Source: Pyricularia pennisetigena | Lineage: Eukaryota > Ascomycota > Sordariomycetes > Magnaporthales > Pyriculariaceae | DNA length: 64,000 bases | Direction of reading: 5' to 3' | Assembly: GCF_004337985.1 (NCBI RefSeq) | Contig: NC_043741.1 | Location: 6,272,417-6,336,416 of the forward strand | Shown: one piece after another, positions 1 through 11,768 of the stretch | Numbering within the stretch: the stretch's first letter is position 1 | How the letters are laid out: each line of letters starts with the position of its first letter | Translations under genes and position numbers: made by a program | Notes under the pieces: model-generated | What the model was told of the DNA's origin: nothing | What the model saw: only the letters and a program-made list of their open reading frames with translations | Databases searched by the model: none

Positions 1-138
1 CATGTCTCACCTTGCAAAGGACTCGTCAACCACTATAGGGCGCATCAAGTCGTCCAAGGCCGCGCGGGCGGGTGCGCAACACGTGATGCTGAGGTCTTCC
101 TCGTCAATCGTAGGGTCGACTGTCGTCTGCCGGTCCAT
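1..138 (-). CDS. 5' end of an unidentified protein gene (partial, runs off left edge)
   Basis: The first 43 codons of a minus-strand gene start at the ATG at 138-136. The N-terminus is acidic (MDRQTTVDPTIDEEDLS) and is followed by a segment rich in Ala, Leu and Asp. The frame reaches a stop at 9-7, but a good intron donor (G|GTGAGA) begins at position 10, so exon 1 most likely ends at 11 and the gene continues to the left. Upstream in-frame codons (to 195) contain no ATG. I do not recognise the family and the fragment is too short to assign a function. Seen: open frame, ATG and donor. Inferred: that it is a real multi-exon gene. Confidence 0.5.
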
Positions 139-332
139 GATGTTCGGTGGGCGGCTGTTCACGTTCTCCTGATTTTCTTTTTTTTCTTTTTTCAATTTTG
201 ACTTTAAATTTTCAGCTTTTTATTTCTATGCGTTGTTCGTCTGCTGATCATCAAACGCTGGGCGAATATTTTTTTTTTTGCTTTTCGGGTCGAGGTTATA
301 TTAAAGAATTGACTTGCGAGACATTTACAAGT

Positions 333-368
<36 letters not shown>

Positions 369-793
369 GGCATCGTCTTTGGCATCATGTCAGGTACAAT
401 GAAAGGCTGCTGTTGGCACTGTGTGCTGTCCTCTAATCGTTGAATATCACACTGTATATCCATGCACTGTAAGTATACCGCTATAACTTGTTATATGGTT
501 GTTAAGTGCGGGCGACCGCCTCAGCTGGAGGAAAGAAAGTGCATCTGATTGATTGGCTCTTTTTCCTTGTACATAGCAAGCAGCCCCTCTGCCATTGAAA
601 TTTGGGTATCTTGAACGCCGAAAACACAGCCCATCATCTATCTATCTGAGCTACACTACACTAGGTAGGTAAGTAGGTAGGTAATAACCATCTCGGGAAA
701 CCAACATTGTCCATCATACGGTGCCCGAAACCGAATGATTGGAATCTGTAGAGTTGCCTCGACTCGATGGGTCATATATATAAATCAAACTCC
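139..793. other. Intergenic: promoter of the left partial gene and 3' flank of spc97
   Basis: This 655-bp spacer has no supportable gene. It holds a perfect (GA)15 microsatellite (337-366), several T-rich runs (for example 268-280), and a cluster of TAGG units near 662-684. Both flanking genes are on the minus strand, so it contains the spc97 3' UTR and the promoter of the left-edge gene. Confidence 0.6.
337..366. repeat. (GA)15 microsatellite
   Basis: Fifteen uninterrupted GA dinucleotides lie about 200 bp upstream of the start codon at 138. GA/CT tracts are frequent in fungal promoters. The tract is visible directly; any regulatory role is inference. Confidence 0.9.
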
Positions 794-1233
794 TCAGGTG
801 CTATCATTGTCGGGTTCTCTTGCCCCGGGTGTCTCAATCCCCTCGCTCGCCGCGCTAAGTCGGGCGCACAAGCTCAGCAGTACCACCGTCTCCGTCGCGG
901 CATAGTGGTTGAGTGAGTCTAGCATGATGTGTAGGTGTCGACTAAAATTCACCTCCCACTTGGCGAGGATCTCAAACATGTTGTCTCTGGGCTTCTCCCC
1001 ACCCGATGAGTGTGAGGATTTACTCTCTGTAGGGAGGGCCTGTATGAGCGCCCAGTCCCGATCCGACATGCCCGCTGGCTTTGTTGGTCCTGCCAGGTCC
1101 GGATCTGCCTTTTTCAACTCCTGATTGAACCACCTACTGTAGGTGGCAAAGAGCAAGACGGTGTGCATTAGTTTGGCGTTGATCTGATGGGTTACGTCAA
1201 GATAGTCAGCGCGGCCATTCTTTTGTCGCTTTG

Positions 1234-1265
<32 letters not shown>

Positions 1266-3728
1266 AATTTTGCTGAATTTCCTTACCTTTAGGAGCTTAC
1301 TGTTTGTAAGCATACACTCCTTTAGGCACGTGTCCAAAAAGCCCACGTGGTCCTGCATCAACTCGTCCACAGTCCGCGTCAATCCCTTAGCACCCTCCTT
1401 TTTCTCGAGGCTTTGCATGAACTTGTGCCAGTTCGGCTGGATGACCTCAGCCGTGCAAAAATAGAGCAGCTGCTGGACAAATACCAGCATTCGCGCACGT
1501 AGCGTGAGAACGCGCCTCTTGAATACCTCGATTCGGTGTGATGAACTTCGGCGGGTCCAAAGTGCCCATTGGTTGTGAGCTTGCCAATGGTTCGATAAAA
1601 GAGACTCGAGGTGACGTAGAGACAGCAGGTAACGAAACAAAGCCTGGTAGCGCCACACAGTCTTTCGGCTGATAACTAGAGATACCGGAAAGGGCACTGC
1701 GTAGTCGAGCTGCAAGCAGTTGAACCCGATGGCACTCTTGTCCGTCTCGGAGGGCATGCTTGTTGAGGGCTGAAAAGTCTCACCCACATCAAGACCGGTA
1801 ATGTTGACTACTCGTTGCAGTGACTTGATCAGAGGGACCTCGTTCATCTCTACTTTGACGTCCTCCTTGAAAGGATCTAGAGAGACCACAGTGCCGGGCT
1901 GGCGCAGCACCAAGTCCAGCAGTGACTGCAGCTTGCTCGTGTTGACCGACTTGACGGGCCTCTTAAGCTCCGCGGCACCAAGCTCGAGAAAGTAAGAGAA
2001 GTAGTCCGACGGGTCGAGGAAGAAGTAATGTTTCATCGAACTCAGCCGGGCAGGCAGCGAGTGCGCCGTCAACAACAGCTGCATCAGAGATTCGTTCGCA
2101 TGAGCGTAGGCATTGTGCACGTTGTCCAGAAACCGAGCATCATCAAAAGTCAAGGGTACGTCCTTGACTTGTTTGCTGACGTCGACACCACCACATTCTC
2201 GTACGACGTTCAAATATTTCCCAGCAAGAAGCACCTTGTCTTTCAATCCTTGAAGCTGCGGAGGCACGTCTTGGTCTCGAATGGTGTATCGTCTCTCCCA
2301 GTATTCGTCTGTGTAATCCTGCTCAAGCCTGTCCCTGCGGATGCTTCTTTGCTCCTTGACCAAGAATTCGGCATGTGGATCGTTGATTGCACCGTGATGC
2401 AGCCACTCGTTGAGCATGGCCATATAGGGCCTGCTGGCATCCCTCAACAGCGTCGTCAGAAGTGCGCGAGCTGCAGGGTCTCCTGACATTGTGTCGAGTC
2501 TGCTGGTGATGATGCCCAAAACAGCACCGCCTTTGGATATTTTCTTGCCACCCATGTTTCCAGGAATGATATCACCACCTTCCCTCAGCTGGTTGACAAT
2601 CTTGTCATAGTCATTGGGGTCGTCGTCGTCACTTGATTCGTCACTCTCATCGTCCAACAGGGCGTTTTTCTTCAGCAGCTCGTGCGCCAGGCCATGCAGC
2701 TGCAGCATCATGTGACTCGTTGGAAGCAGGTGGATATTGAGCACTTGTAGGGTGAAACCATCATCGGTCAAGAATTGCGTCTCTAGCTGCGCGATCAACA
2801 CGAGGTAGTCCTGGAGGAGTTTCCGTATAGAGGCGCAAAGGGCATGGTTGACAGTCCCAAACTCATCCCTGCTCTGCACATCCACAAACTCCATGAGTGC
2901 CGAGTAGTGGGTGGCCATCCTCAGCATCGATGCGGTCAGGTCCTGTAAGCTGGGATCCAGACCTGGAAGAATCCTGAAGGTGGGACCTGTGAGGCGATCT
3001 CGTTCCTCGTTGGGGTTGTAGACTTTGGCGTAGCGAATGTACTGGCCCTCAATACCCATGAATACATAAAGCAGATCCTCCAAGATCAAGGCCTCCTGAG
3101 CAGCGAGCGGAAGTTCGTACAAGGGTTTGGGCTGCAGCGCAGTAGGCTGATGCGACGCCAGCGGCGGGATGGAGATACGCGAGGCCAATGGCGCCGTAGT
3201 GAGAGGCAGGAGCGATGCCTCGGGCTCCCAGACCGTCTGCGGCTGTTCAGGGCGATTGTCCTTGGGCCGCAGTTCGGTGGCCACCCTGTGCTTTCCGAGG
3301 TCGTTGACCCTCTGCTCCCTGTGCGCTGGCTGCGTCCCGCGGCGGTCCGGACTCCTCGTGCGGGATACAACCGTTTCGCGGGTTGTCACCTTAACCTTTT
3401 CGGTTCGTCGCTCCTCCAGCTTGCTCGACGGGCGCAGGTTGCCCGAGGCGGACCTCTTATGGGACGTCTGGGCATAGCCATGGCTGGTCTGAGAGGTGGA
3501 CTGGGAGTCCGGCTGGGGCGAAGCCTCCTTGTATCGCGCATTGTGTCTTTCGCGCTCGCTCCTGAAGCTGGCATCGTTTGGGTTGTTGGTATTGTTGATG
3601 TTGTTTGCGGCAGAGTTCATCCGGGATCGCGACGCTCCTGATCTTGTCGTCGAGTCTGCTGCTAGTCCTGCGCCATTGGCTTTCTTCATCTTGTCGGCAG
3701 CAACCGATCTGGCGGCTGTCGACGACAT
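794..3728 (-). CDS. spc97: Gamma-tubulin complex component 2 (GCP2/Spc97)
   Basis: Core subunit of the gamma-tubulin small complex, which nucleates microtubules at spindle pole bodies. Two exons, 3728-1287 and 1183-794, give 943 aa. The intron (1184-1286) is phase 0 after residue 814, with donor GTAAGG and acceptor CATCAG; it contains a run of 28 A on the coding strand (1261-1234). Residues 1-210 are low-complexity and basic/Ser-rich. The Spc97/Spc98 fold then begins (QEALILEDLLYVFMGIEGQY) with an acidic insertion (DDESDESSDDDDPND) and runs into the C-terminal gamma-tubulin-binding half. Length and order fit fungal GCP2. It is divergent from the proteasome gene pup2 across 574 bp. The start is the first in-frame ATG with an open frame. 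Family assignment is strong; GCP2 rather than GCP3 rests on the ILEDLLYVFMGIEGQYI stretch. Confidence 0.9.
1184..1286 (-). other. spc97 intron carrying an A28 tract
   Basis: Intron of 103 bp with donor GTAAGG and acceptor CAG. A pure A28 run on the transcribed strand starts about 25 nt after the donor. Removing the intron keeps the frame; retaining it ends translation 8 codons later. Confidence 0.85.
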
Positions 3729-4302
3729 GTGCCCTGCCTACATTCGCGGATATGGCTGTGGCACTGTCGTGGCATTTGTTGGACTGCCCGCCGCCTAGCT
3801 CTTTGACATAGATGTACGTGCTACGAGGATGAGCTGGGTTGGGTTTGGAAGTGCCCAATTGACAATTCACGCGCTTCCGCTCGACACGCTGGGTTGCCCC
3901 GCCGTACTCGTAGATTCAGTGGGTCCTTGGAGGGGAGCTTGCAGGGACCGCCGCGGTGGTGAGCTATGATGGCCCGTGCTCTCAACTACCATTACCTCCA
4001 CTCCAGTCAACTGTGGTGCAAGGCAGCCGGAGCTGTCGTCGTCCTTTCGTTTGCTTGCCTGGGACATGCAGGGTAGTACGTCAAAGGAAACCGCCAATCC
4101 CTCAAGCTCCCTCCCATCTACGACAGTCTCCAGAGACACAAATATCCGAACCCGCACATTAGACAAGACGCACGAGGGGAGATTTACGATTTTATGACCA
4201 TACGATTGTGAAGTTGTCAACTGTCGACACTTCTCCACCCCAGCCAGAGCTACCCAACCCCCTTCACCAGTCAAAATCCCTTAACACCACAATACCGCCA
4301 AG
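3729..4302. promoter_or_regulatory. Divergent promoter between spc97 and pup2
   Basis: The ATGs of spc97 (3728, -) and pup2 (4303, +) are 574 bp apart, so both promoters and 5' UTRs must lie here. I see no TATA box I would defend. A pyrimidine-rich leader precedes pup2. No convincing gene lies within the interval. Confidence 0.7.
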
Positions 4303-5298
4303 ATGTTTATGGCAAGATCAGAATACGGTAAGCTTCGGATCGATGATTCCAATACAGCTTCCTGACATGACTACGCCGAATTTTTTTTTTGCTAATCATT
4401 GTGTGCACAGACCGGGGTATCAAGTATGTCCGCATTCCCGTCTCCCCTCTTGCAAGAGCCGCTCCGTTAACCACCCTGCCAACCGTAGCACCTTCTCCCC
4501 GGAAGGTCGCCTCTTCCAGGTTGAATACTCCCTCGAGGCCATCAAGCTCGGCAGCACGGCCATCGGCGTGGCGACATCAGAGGGTGTGGTGCTGGGCGTT
4601 GAGAAGCGCGTGACGTCGACGCTGCTCGAGACGTCGTCGGTCGAAAAGATCGTTGAGATCGACCGCCACATCGGCTGCGCCATGTCGGGCCTGCAGGCCG
4701 ACGCCCGCAGCATGGTCGAGCACGCCCGCGTCGAGTGCCAGTCGCACGCCTTCAACTACAATGAGGACCTGCGCGTTGAGTCGTGCACCCAGGCTATCTG
4801 CGACCTGGCCCTGCGCTTCGGTGAGAGCGCCGACGGCGAGGAGTCCATCATGAGCCGTCCCTTTGGCGTCGCCCTGCTCATCGCCGGCTACGACGAGGAC
4901 GGCCCCCAGCTCTACCACGCCGAGCCTAGCGGAACCTTTTACCGCTACGACGCCAAGGCCATCGGTAGTGGTTCCGAGGGCGCCCAGGCGGAGCTGCAGA
5001 ACGAGTACCACAAGGTGCGTGCCCCTCGTTTGGGGGAAAATGAAAAATCCAACTAGCCCCCACCCATGGGTTTGTCCTGTGTGTATCAATGCTGACGTGT
5101 GTTTTGTTTTCTTTCCATGTGCAGTCCCTGAGCATCACCGATGCCGAGACACTTGTGCTCAAGACGTTGAAGCAGGTGATGGAGGAGAAGCTGGATGCCA
5201 AGAATGTCCAGCTGGCGAGTGTGACCAAGGAGAAGGGCTTTAGAATATACACAGATGAGGAGATGGCAACTGTTGTTGCCCGGTTACCTGCAAACTAG
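4303..5298 (+). CDS. pup2: 20S proteasome subunit alpha-5
   Basis: Alpha-ring subunit of the 20S proteasome core; structural and non-catalytic, helping to form the gate. Four exons: 4303-4327, 4411-4423, 4489-5014 and 5125-5298, giving 245 aa, the normal length. The start [11 protein letters not shown] is typical of alpha-5, and the alpha-type signature runs across three exons ([20 protein letters not shown], about residues 10-29). The GSGSEGAQ segment and the conserved C-terminal region are also present. Exon 2 is only 13 nt and encodes the end of D9 through the start of N13; without it the signature breaks. All donors are GT (GTAAGC, GTATGT, GTGCGT), and the 3' ends read CAG, TAG and CAG. 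It shares a promoter region with spc97. Identification is very secure. Confidence 0.95.
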
Positions 5299-5755
5299 AG
5301 TGGGAATTAGACGGTAAATCCAGCACGTTTGACTCTCTTACGGGACTACTTTGAAACCAAAATTTCATGGCTATCAGCAGCTTCGCGTCGGGAAGTTCGG
5401 GTTGCATAGAATTTTTTCTTCTTTCTCTACAGCCTGATACCCCTCAAAAGCAGTATGTATACTATCCCGATAACAAAAACCACGCATCATGGATGCTGCA
5501 GCACTGCTGGGCTAGCCATCTTTGAATGTGTGATGTCTCCATCGTGCCATCTTGTGCCGGGGAGAAAACACACGATCTCCATATGCCAAAGGGAGCAACC
5601 ATGATGGTTCAAAATAGAACCAAATGTCATGCAAATTGCTGCGTGGAGAATGAAGATCTAGCACTGCATACACACGCGTACACAACGCCCACTCCAGCGC
5701 ATTGAGTTTACAGCCACATATTTTGGAAAGATCCCCCCCACCCTTCCCGTCCAAA
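5299..5755. other. Convergent 3' region between pup2 and the Zn2Cys6 gene
   Basis: A 457-bp spacer between two convergent genes, expected to hold both 3' UTRs and polyadenylation sites. Short ORFs here are unsupported. Nothing else is seen. Confidence 0.6.
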
Positions 5756-8700
5756 CTAATCATTCCGCGAGAGATTCAACCTGTGAAAGTCTTGCTCGAC
5801 AGCGATCAGGCCGAGCGCAAAGTGCGCCTTCTCCTCCTTGGCCAGCACCAACTGGCCCTCCGGCTCGCCGTCGCGGGCGCGCTCGTCCTCGAGCTCCTTG
5901 ATGCGCTTGTCGATGCGCCTGGGCCCGTTCCACACTGACCCGTTGGAGGGCGTAGCCAGGTGTCGAGGCCTCTGGTAGGGCGGGCCGCGCTTGAGTGACG
6001 CCGCCTTGATCCAGGCCGACTCGCAACCGCCCGCGATCTGGTGCGCCGATCGCCACCCCGTGAGCCGGACCACGTCGAGGAGCCGGCCGATGGTCCAGAC
6101 TCTCTGGTCGTTGCCTTGGTACTGCGGACGGGGCCAAGCATGTTAGCCAATCCCAACGTTTTTGCGACGGTCCTCCGCATCTATAGGACCGGGGTTATGC
6201 GATTCAAAACTTACCTGTACCCCCGCGACAAACATGGGAAAGCAGCTTTCGATGAGAATACCGCCAACCACCGTCGTGACCTCGCTCATTCCCGGCGTTA
6301 CATCGACCAGCCCGGCCAATATCCGCCCTATTGTATTTGCATACATGCCCGTCTGCTGCGCCGCCATGCCGGCCGCGACCATGGCGACGGGCGGCATCGA
6401 CGGGTGCGCGCGGTACAGGACGATCAGTCCCATGTAGTAGTTCATAAAGACGCCCGCGATGCTATAAGTCCTGTACGTGAGCGCCGGGCCGAACGGCGAC
6501 GGCTTTGGTGGCTCAAACTCCGACGTCAGCGGTCCAAAATCGGGCCCGAGGGAGCTGTGGAAGAGGTCGAAAGCTTGACGGATGCTCTCCCACTCGGCCA
6601 GGGCGGCCTTGGTGCGCTCTTCGAGGCTCGCGTCGTCGGCCGGTCCGCTCGTCTGCGCCGACGGCTCTCTCGGGGGGCTGAAACCTGCCGGTACCGAGAA
6701 GGTACCCGACGTCGGCATCATACCCGCGAACGAGGGTGGCGAGAGCCCCGGGCCTCCGCCGCCAGGCCCGCCTTGTGGTTTGCCCGGCGGAGGGCCGCCG
6801 CCTGCCCCATTCGCCCAGGCCATCCGCTTGCGGGCTAAATCGTTGGATGCAAAGTTGCAGAGCCTGCCCAGAAGCAGTATCAAGTGATCATAGGTTCCGT
6901 ATCTGATGGTCCTAGTCAGTATCTGCATTTGGGGATCTTCCAGGGGTTGAGGTAGGCTCACATGGAATCAATCCGTCCGATAGCTGCTCTTGGGGCGACC
7001 TGTGTCCAGAGTTGATAGTCCATGCTGCGTGGTCAAACAGGGTCTGTCAGTATAAGTAGCATCCTGCCAGGAAAGAGATGACTTGCAGTAATTTCGTTCC
7101 TCCGAGGATGCTTTGGTACACATCCATCTTGCAATACCACCAGTTCAAGTCTACAATTTGTTTGTACTCCTCCATATCCTTCTCTGTCAACATCTTTTGA
7201 TGCCTGTATGGGTCGCTGTCCTCGATGACTTGGCCATCGCTACCAAAGTTGACCGGTTGACCGGAAAGCTCCTCGAGGAATGCAGCGTTGAAGCCATCGA
7301 TTTGGGTGTCGAAAAGATCCGAGAAGTCGCCGGAGAGATCCTGGTAGTAGATACCGTCATGGGCCGAGTAGCCGGCGGCAGCAGCTTGTGCGGCGCTCTT
7401 CATCTTTCGCCTGGTCCTCAAGTAGTCATTCGTCATGCTGCGCAGAGGTATCTCCTTCAAAATCGCCCGAGCACCCCACAGATGCTTGCACCACTTTTCG
7501 TGATCAGAGTTCCAGACTTCATAGAACCCCAGCAGTAGCGTTGCTGCCAAGGTAGCTGGCGAGGTTCTTTTGCTGGGACTTTGATAGTTCTTCGCTATCC
7601 TTCGTAGGCTCAAATGATAGTGTTTCATTGAAGCCGTCGTCGGTGCATTTTGAAGTGTGGCCATTTGCAGGCTTCCCAGAGCCAACATCGCCTGGAGAAG
7701 CGCGGGATGATGGAAGGCAATGATGGGGAAGGTATCTGCCGGGAAAAGTCAGTATAAAAACAACGATACGAGCCAATTTTCGTCCTGTCTTTGTTTGCTA
7801 GAAAATACGAGAGGGGGGAAAGAAGCATACAGGTCCAGATGTGCTGGCGGGATTTTGGTACCGGTCGGCCCTGAAACATTGGCGATGCATCCAGTGGGTG
7901 ACGTTCATACAAGGACATAGCACGAGCCGTAACGTTTACGAAATGCCAGAATACAAGGGCAACCTGTTCATCATTGAGAGGTGACATGTGTGCCGCTGGA
8001 TGGTAGCTTGCAAGCATATCATCGCTTCCGAGACATGAAGCTGGCGTCCGCAATTGGGTCCCGTATGCTGCATCAGCTGTCGTGCCTTTCAGCTGTCTTT
8101 TTACCATGATGCCCATATGGTTAGATCTGAGGTTTGTCGCGTCCCGTTCGGGGTCGAAAGTGTCGTCATCCTCGTCCTCTTCATCATCATCGGAAGCGGC
8201 CATCGAGGCCTCATCGTCGCTGTGCCAGTAGAGTTCTTCGGGCCCTTGCCAAGCTTGCGTAATCTCCGGAGCCTCAAGGTGCGTCTGAGAATCGAAGTTC
8301 GCAAGTCCGCTGGCGGAGACGATGGCTTGTGGCTGGTAGCTTGTCGGGGTAGATAGAACAGCGTCATGATCCCTAACAACAGGGTAACCATGTGGTGCAA
8401 TGTTTTGAGGCACGGCATGTTGGAATTGCGTTGGCTGGTGGTCCAAGAGAGATTGGAGAGGCAGTCCATGAAGGTGATGTACTGGTGTTTGCTGCAGGAA
8501 CATGGCATGCGAGTCAATATGTTCGGGCGGGTACGCAGGATAGGTTCCGGGTGTAGCAAAGCTTATGCTGGACGGATCTGCGAATGATATAGCATGTGGT
8601 ACTCCCTGATACGGACCCCCAAAATCTGGAGGCCCGGGCTGCGGGCCGATTGCTGCCGGTGGCCTCGGAGCAATAATGGGGAGTGGGCCATGCTGCTGCC

Positions 8701-9175
8701 GCGATCTTGCAGCAGCAGCCGTGGCCGCAGCCATCTGGGCATCCAACCCAGACCCATGGACAGATTGATAACCCATGGGACCGTACTGGCCTCCGTAGGC
8801 ACCTATGGGCTCCTTGAAGATGACGCGCTGGCTCCCGTAGATGCACTGCCTCTTCGATTTGATACAGTTGTTGCAAGTAGGCTTCTGCTCGTCGCACTTG
8901 ATACGCCGCTTTCGGCAAGCTTGGTGATCTGTCAGATCTTGTGCTTCTCTCTATTCAATCAAGCTTTGCCGGATTTTACGACGGAGTCCGTGTTTGAGAA
9001 AGAGAAATAAAGGGGGAAACATACTCAAACAACCCGTCTTGGTACGCTTCTTGACGGGCGCCTTCTGAGTCCCGTCATCTTCCCCATTGTCCGTACCACC
9101 GGTCTGCTCCGAGCCCCGTCTGGGGACATCTTCATCGGAACGCACTGCCTCGACCTGCGCACTAGTGGAATCCAT
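5756..9175 (-). CDS. Zn2Cys6 (fungal binuclear cluster) transcription factor
   Basis: Fungal DNA-binding regulator, expected in the nucleus. Six exons: 9175-9025, 8919-7831, 7735-7087, 7024-6962, 6902-6215 and 6121-5756, giving 1001 aa. After an acidic N-terminus and a basic patch (KKRTKTG), the zinc cluster has Cys49, 52, 59, 66, 69 and 76 in C-X2-C-X6-C-X6-C-X2-C-X6-C spacing, followed by RVIFKEPIGA. The first intron splits the cluster after the first Cys. A long Gln/Pro/Ala-rich linker and an acidic stretch (DDDEEDEDDD) precede a C-terminal half that looks like the fungal_trans_2 type of regulatory domain (HHPALLQAMLALGS; WTIGRLLDVVRLTGW). Intron 3 (7025-7086, 62 bp) uses a GC donor (GCAAGT); a GT alternative two codons later gives an early stop. 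The acceptor of intron 4 is a choice between two AGs; 6902 was picked because it keeps the conserved frame without extra residues. The target genes are unknown. Confidence 0.85.
7025..7086 (-). other. GC-AG intron in the Zn2Cys6 gene
   Basis: A 62-bp intron with donor GCAAGT and acceptor CGCAG. Joining the exons here gives KLL-MDYQLWTQVAPRAAIG in frame. The nearest GT in the donor region produces a stop after 18 codons. Apart from the C at position 2, the donor is a perfect match to the consensus, as expected for GC-AG introns. Confidence 0.75.
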
Positions 9176-9820
9176 GCTCTGTCAGGCCAAGAACTTGTCT
9201 TATCAAAAAGAGCAAGTACACGGCCTAGGCGAGTTGGGCTCGCCGGCCCTTTGACTGGCTATTTGTCCTCTTGAGGGTGACAAGCTAAACTCGCTCGTTG
9301 CTGGGATTTTGCGACAGGCGGCAGTCACTTGTTAGCTAGACTTGACGCGGATCCAGCTCACAGCTTCGCTCGCTTGATTGGATGATTGATGACGCCTTGG
9401 TGGATCGGTCAAGACTCTGTTAGAGAACAATGCGCAACGCTCTAGCAAAGCCTTGTAGACAAGTGGTAGGGGTAGTATATACACAATGGATGAAGAGCAT
9501 TCGGTCATCTAGGTAATCAAAGTAGTCCAGTACCCTGACTGTGAACTCAAGCAAAGTCACTGTCACAGGCGAATTGCATGCACAGCTGCCAGCCAAGTCG
9601 AGAGCAGGATGGCGATTTTCTTCTTTCTTTTTATCTTCTTTTCTTTTTGGTTTCCGTGCACGGTTAGTAAATTGCGCAGCGGGAAACCCGGGTGGTGAGG
9701 GGAAACTGTGGAAGAGTAGACACGGCCGGCAGGTTATAATATACCAGCACTAATGTATATAGGTTTAGTGTAACCTCGCCCAGCGTGGGTCGATCGGCTG
9801 GGCAGTGTACAGCGGCTTTT

Positions 9821-9836
9821 TCTCTCTCTCTCTCTC
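9821..9836. repeat. (TC)8 tract
   Basis: Eight TC repeats within a longer pyrimidine run lie about 650 bp upstream of the Zn2Cys6 start codon. CT-rich tracts are common in fungal promoters and leaders; function is not shown. Confidence 0.8.
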
Positions 9837-10015
9837 TTTCTCTGTCCGGGGTGGGTTGATGACACTTCCGTAACGGTCAAACTTAAATGAATATTGGTAG
9901 GATAGGTCTGCCAAAGTTGTGGTGAATGTGGCGACTGTATATCCCTGCCTGCCTTATATACAGGGGGTTGCTTTGCCGTTGTTGTTGTTGTCGACGATGA
10001 AAACCTGAACAGTGG

Positions 10016-10060
<45 letters not shown>
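10016..10060. repeat. T19A26 homopolymer palindrome
   Basis: Nineteen T followed directly by 26 A. The junction is a perfect inverted repeat with no loop and could form a 19-bp hairpin or cruciform. It could be a true sequence, a bidirectional polyadenylation region, or an assembly join; sequence alone cannot decide. Confidence 0.85.
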
Positions 10061-10061
<1 letters not shown>

Positions 10062-11768
10062 TCAGAAAATCATGTCATAGCATTCACTCGTTAGTGACCG
10101 AGATCAATCCCTCATATCCACCCCGAGGATGCGCAAAAAAGAGCAGGGCTTCATAGGAAAACGTATTTCTCTCATGCCCACACAGCACTGTGGTTGCTTG
10201 GTTGCAAAGAACCGAGGCTTGGAGCGGGCTTCGCGTGGGCGATATACTGTCATGTAAATCTGTCTGGTGTTGAAGCTCCACACAGATCGGGCTAGAACGG
10301 CTAAAATGGGGCCTTTCAGGTTGACCAGTCCCAGGAACGGGGTTATAAAATGTGTACGAAGTACGTGTGGGGGCAAACTCCAGATGGGCCCTTGCACAGA
10401 GGTAGGATTATCTCGTCTTTATCCCACACCAATTCCGTGCAAAGCGGGGGATTTCAAACCGTTATCACCATACAACTACTGTAGACTACTTGCTGTACGT
10501 AGTTGGGTAGATGCAGATGTCTACTCGTCTAGGCAGCCTAAGTGCCCTGCCAAAATACCCGGTAATCAAGGTCATGCCATCCTGGCTAGCTTTCTCATGC
10601 GGGGCTCGTCATGGTCAAGTCCCCAGGCTGCTAAGGGTGCTCTGCGGGCCGGCAGGCCCAATCCAGTCTAGACTAGCAGAGGCGTGGGATCGCGCAGGCC
10701 AATTGAGAGACAACTGACTACATAGTAGACTTGGCGGAGGCTCCTATGCACCTGCAGCGGCCAGGCTCCCGGTGTCCAATCAGGCGAGCAGCACGGGTAC
10801 ACCGAGGCTTCCACTCAGGGGCGAGACAGCGATTGAGGAGACACAGGCACCTTCAACTTTGCGGACGTAAAGCAAATACCATCCCCCAAGAAGCCTAGTC
10901 AATATCTCGGGAGAAGGCCATGATTGGATGACTGTGCCCAAAGGACTTGGCATTCTTTTTGCTTCTTTACGCCATCTTGCTAGGAAGCCACCTCGAGCTC
11001 GTTTTTTATCCTAGAAATCCTGGCTGGCCTCCTTGTCTCTACAGTAGTGCCGGCGTCTAGCTCGAATGATGTGATTGACTATAATAATCCGTACTAAGCC
11101 TTGCCAGAATGTCATGATGTGTGTTAGATCAAGGTGGCGTTGTGGAACACACACTATTCGCATTTGATCGTACAGCCAAGAGCCTTTCGTATGTCGATCA
11201 CGCCTGTCCTTTAGGTGCATCTATGGTGTAGTTCTAGGTGTTCCATGAGATACGGCGTTGTGCGCAATCACTCCGACGGTCCTACTTCATCGGAGAAGAA
11301 CGTAAGCATCTAAGGCATAGGCCGAGCCAGGGAAACGCGATTTCCTCTTCGAACCCCCGGTAACAGTGAGGCCTGTGCACAGCTCCTCGCCCACGTTACC
11401 CGTGTATGTTCGAGATGAGTCGGTCAAGCCGGCCCGTCCGCATATGTGGCGAAAGACAGCACGGTGTTTTCCATTTGGTGTGCGTAAAAAGTACCATATA
11501 GGAGGCCTCCAGCCAGTGGTGGTGAACAGCCTCCTCCCAGTCTGTCCAAGGCGGGTGCGAGTACCCCCAACGGGAACCATTGGTTGATTGCCGTTGAAAG
11601 ACGATGACTTGCTAAAAGCGCAGTGTACTGGACATACGAACGAGACATTCATGCTTCAATACACTCAAGCCAACCTGAAGTTCGATCCGGACACGGCCCA
11701 TCTTACATTTCGCCCTTCTGGTCCGCATGCTCGGATTGTGGTTTCTGCGTAATGGGAAAATGCTCCGG

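Noticed and set aside
1141..1150. GGTGGCAAA, identical to the yeast proteasome control element, near a proteasome gene
   Set aside because: It lies in the last exon of spc97, 3 kb from pup2, and the yeast Rpn4/PACE system is not expected in this fungal group.
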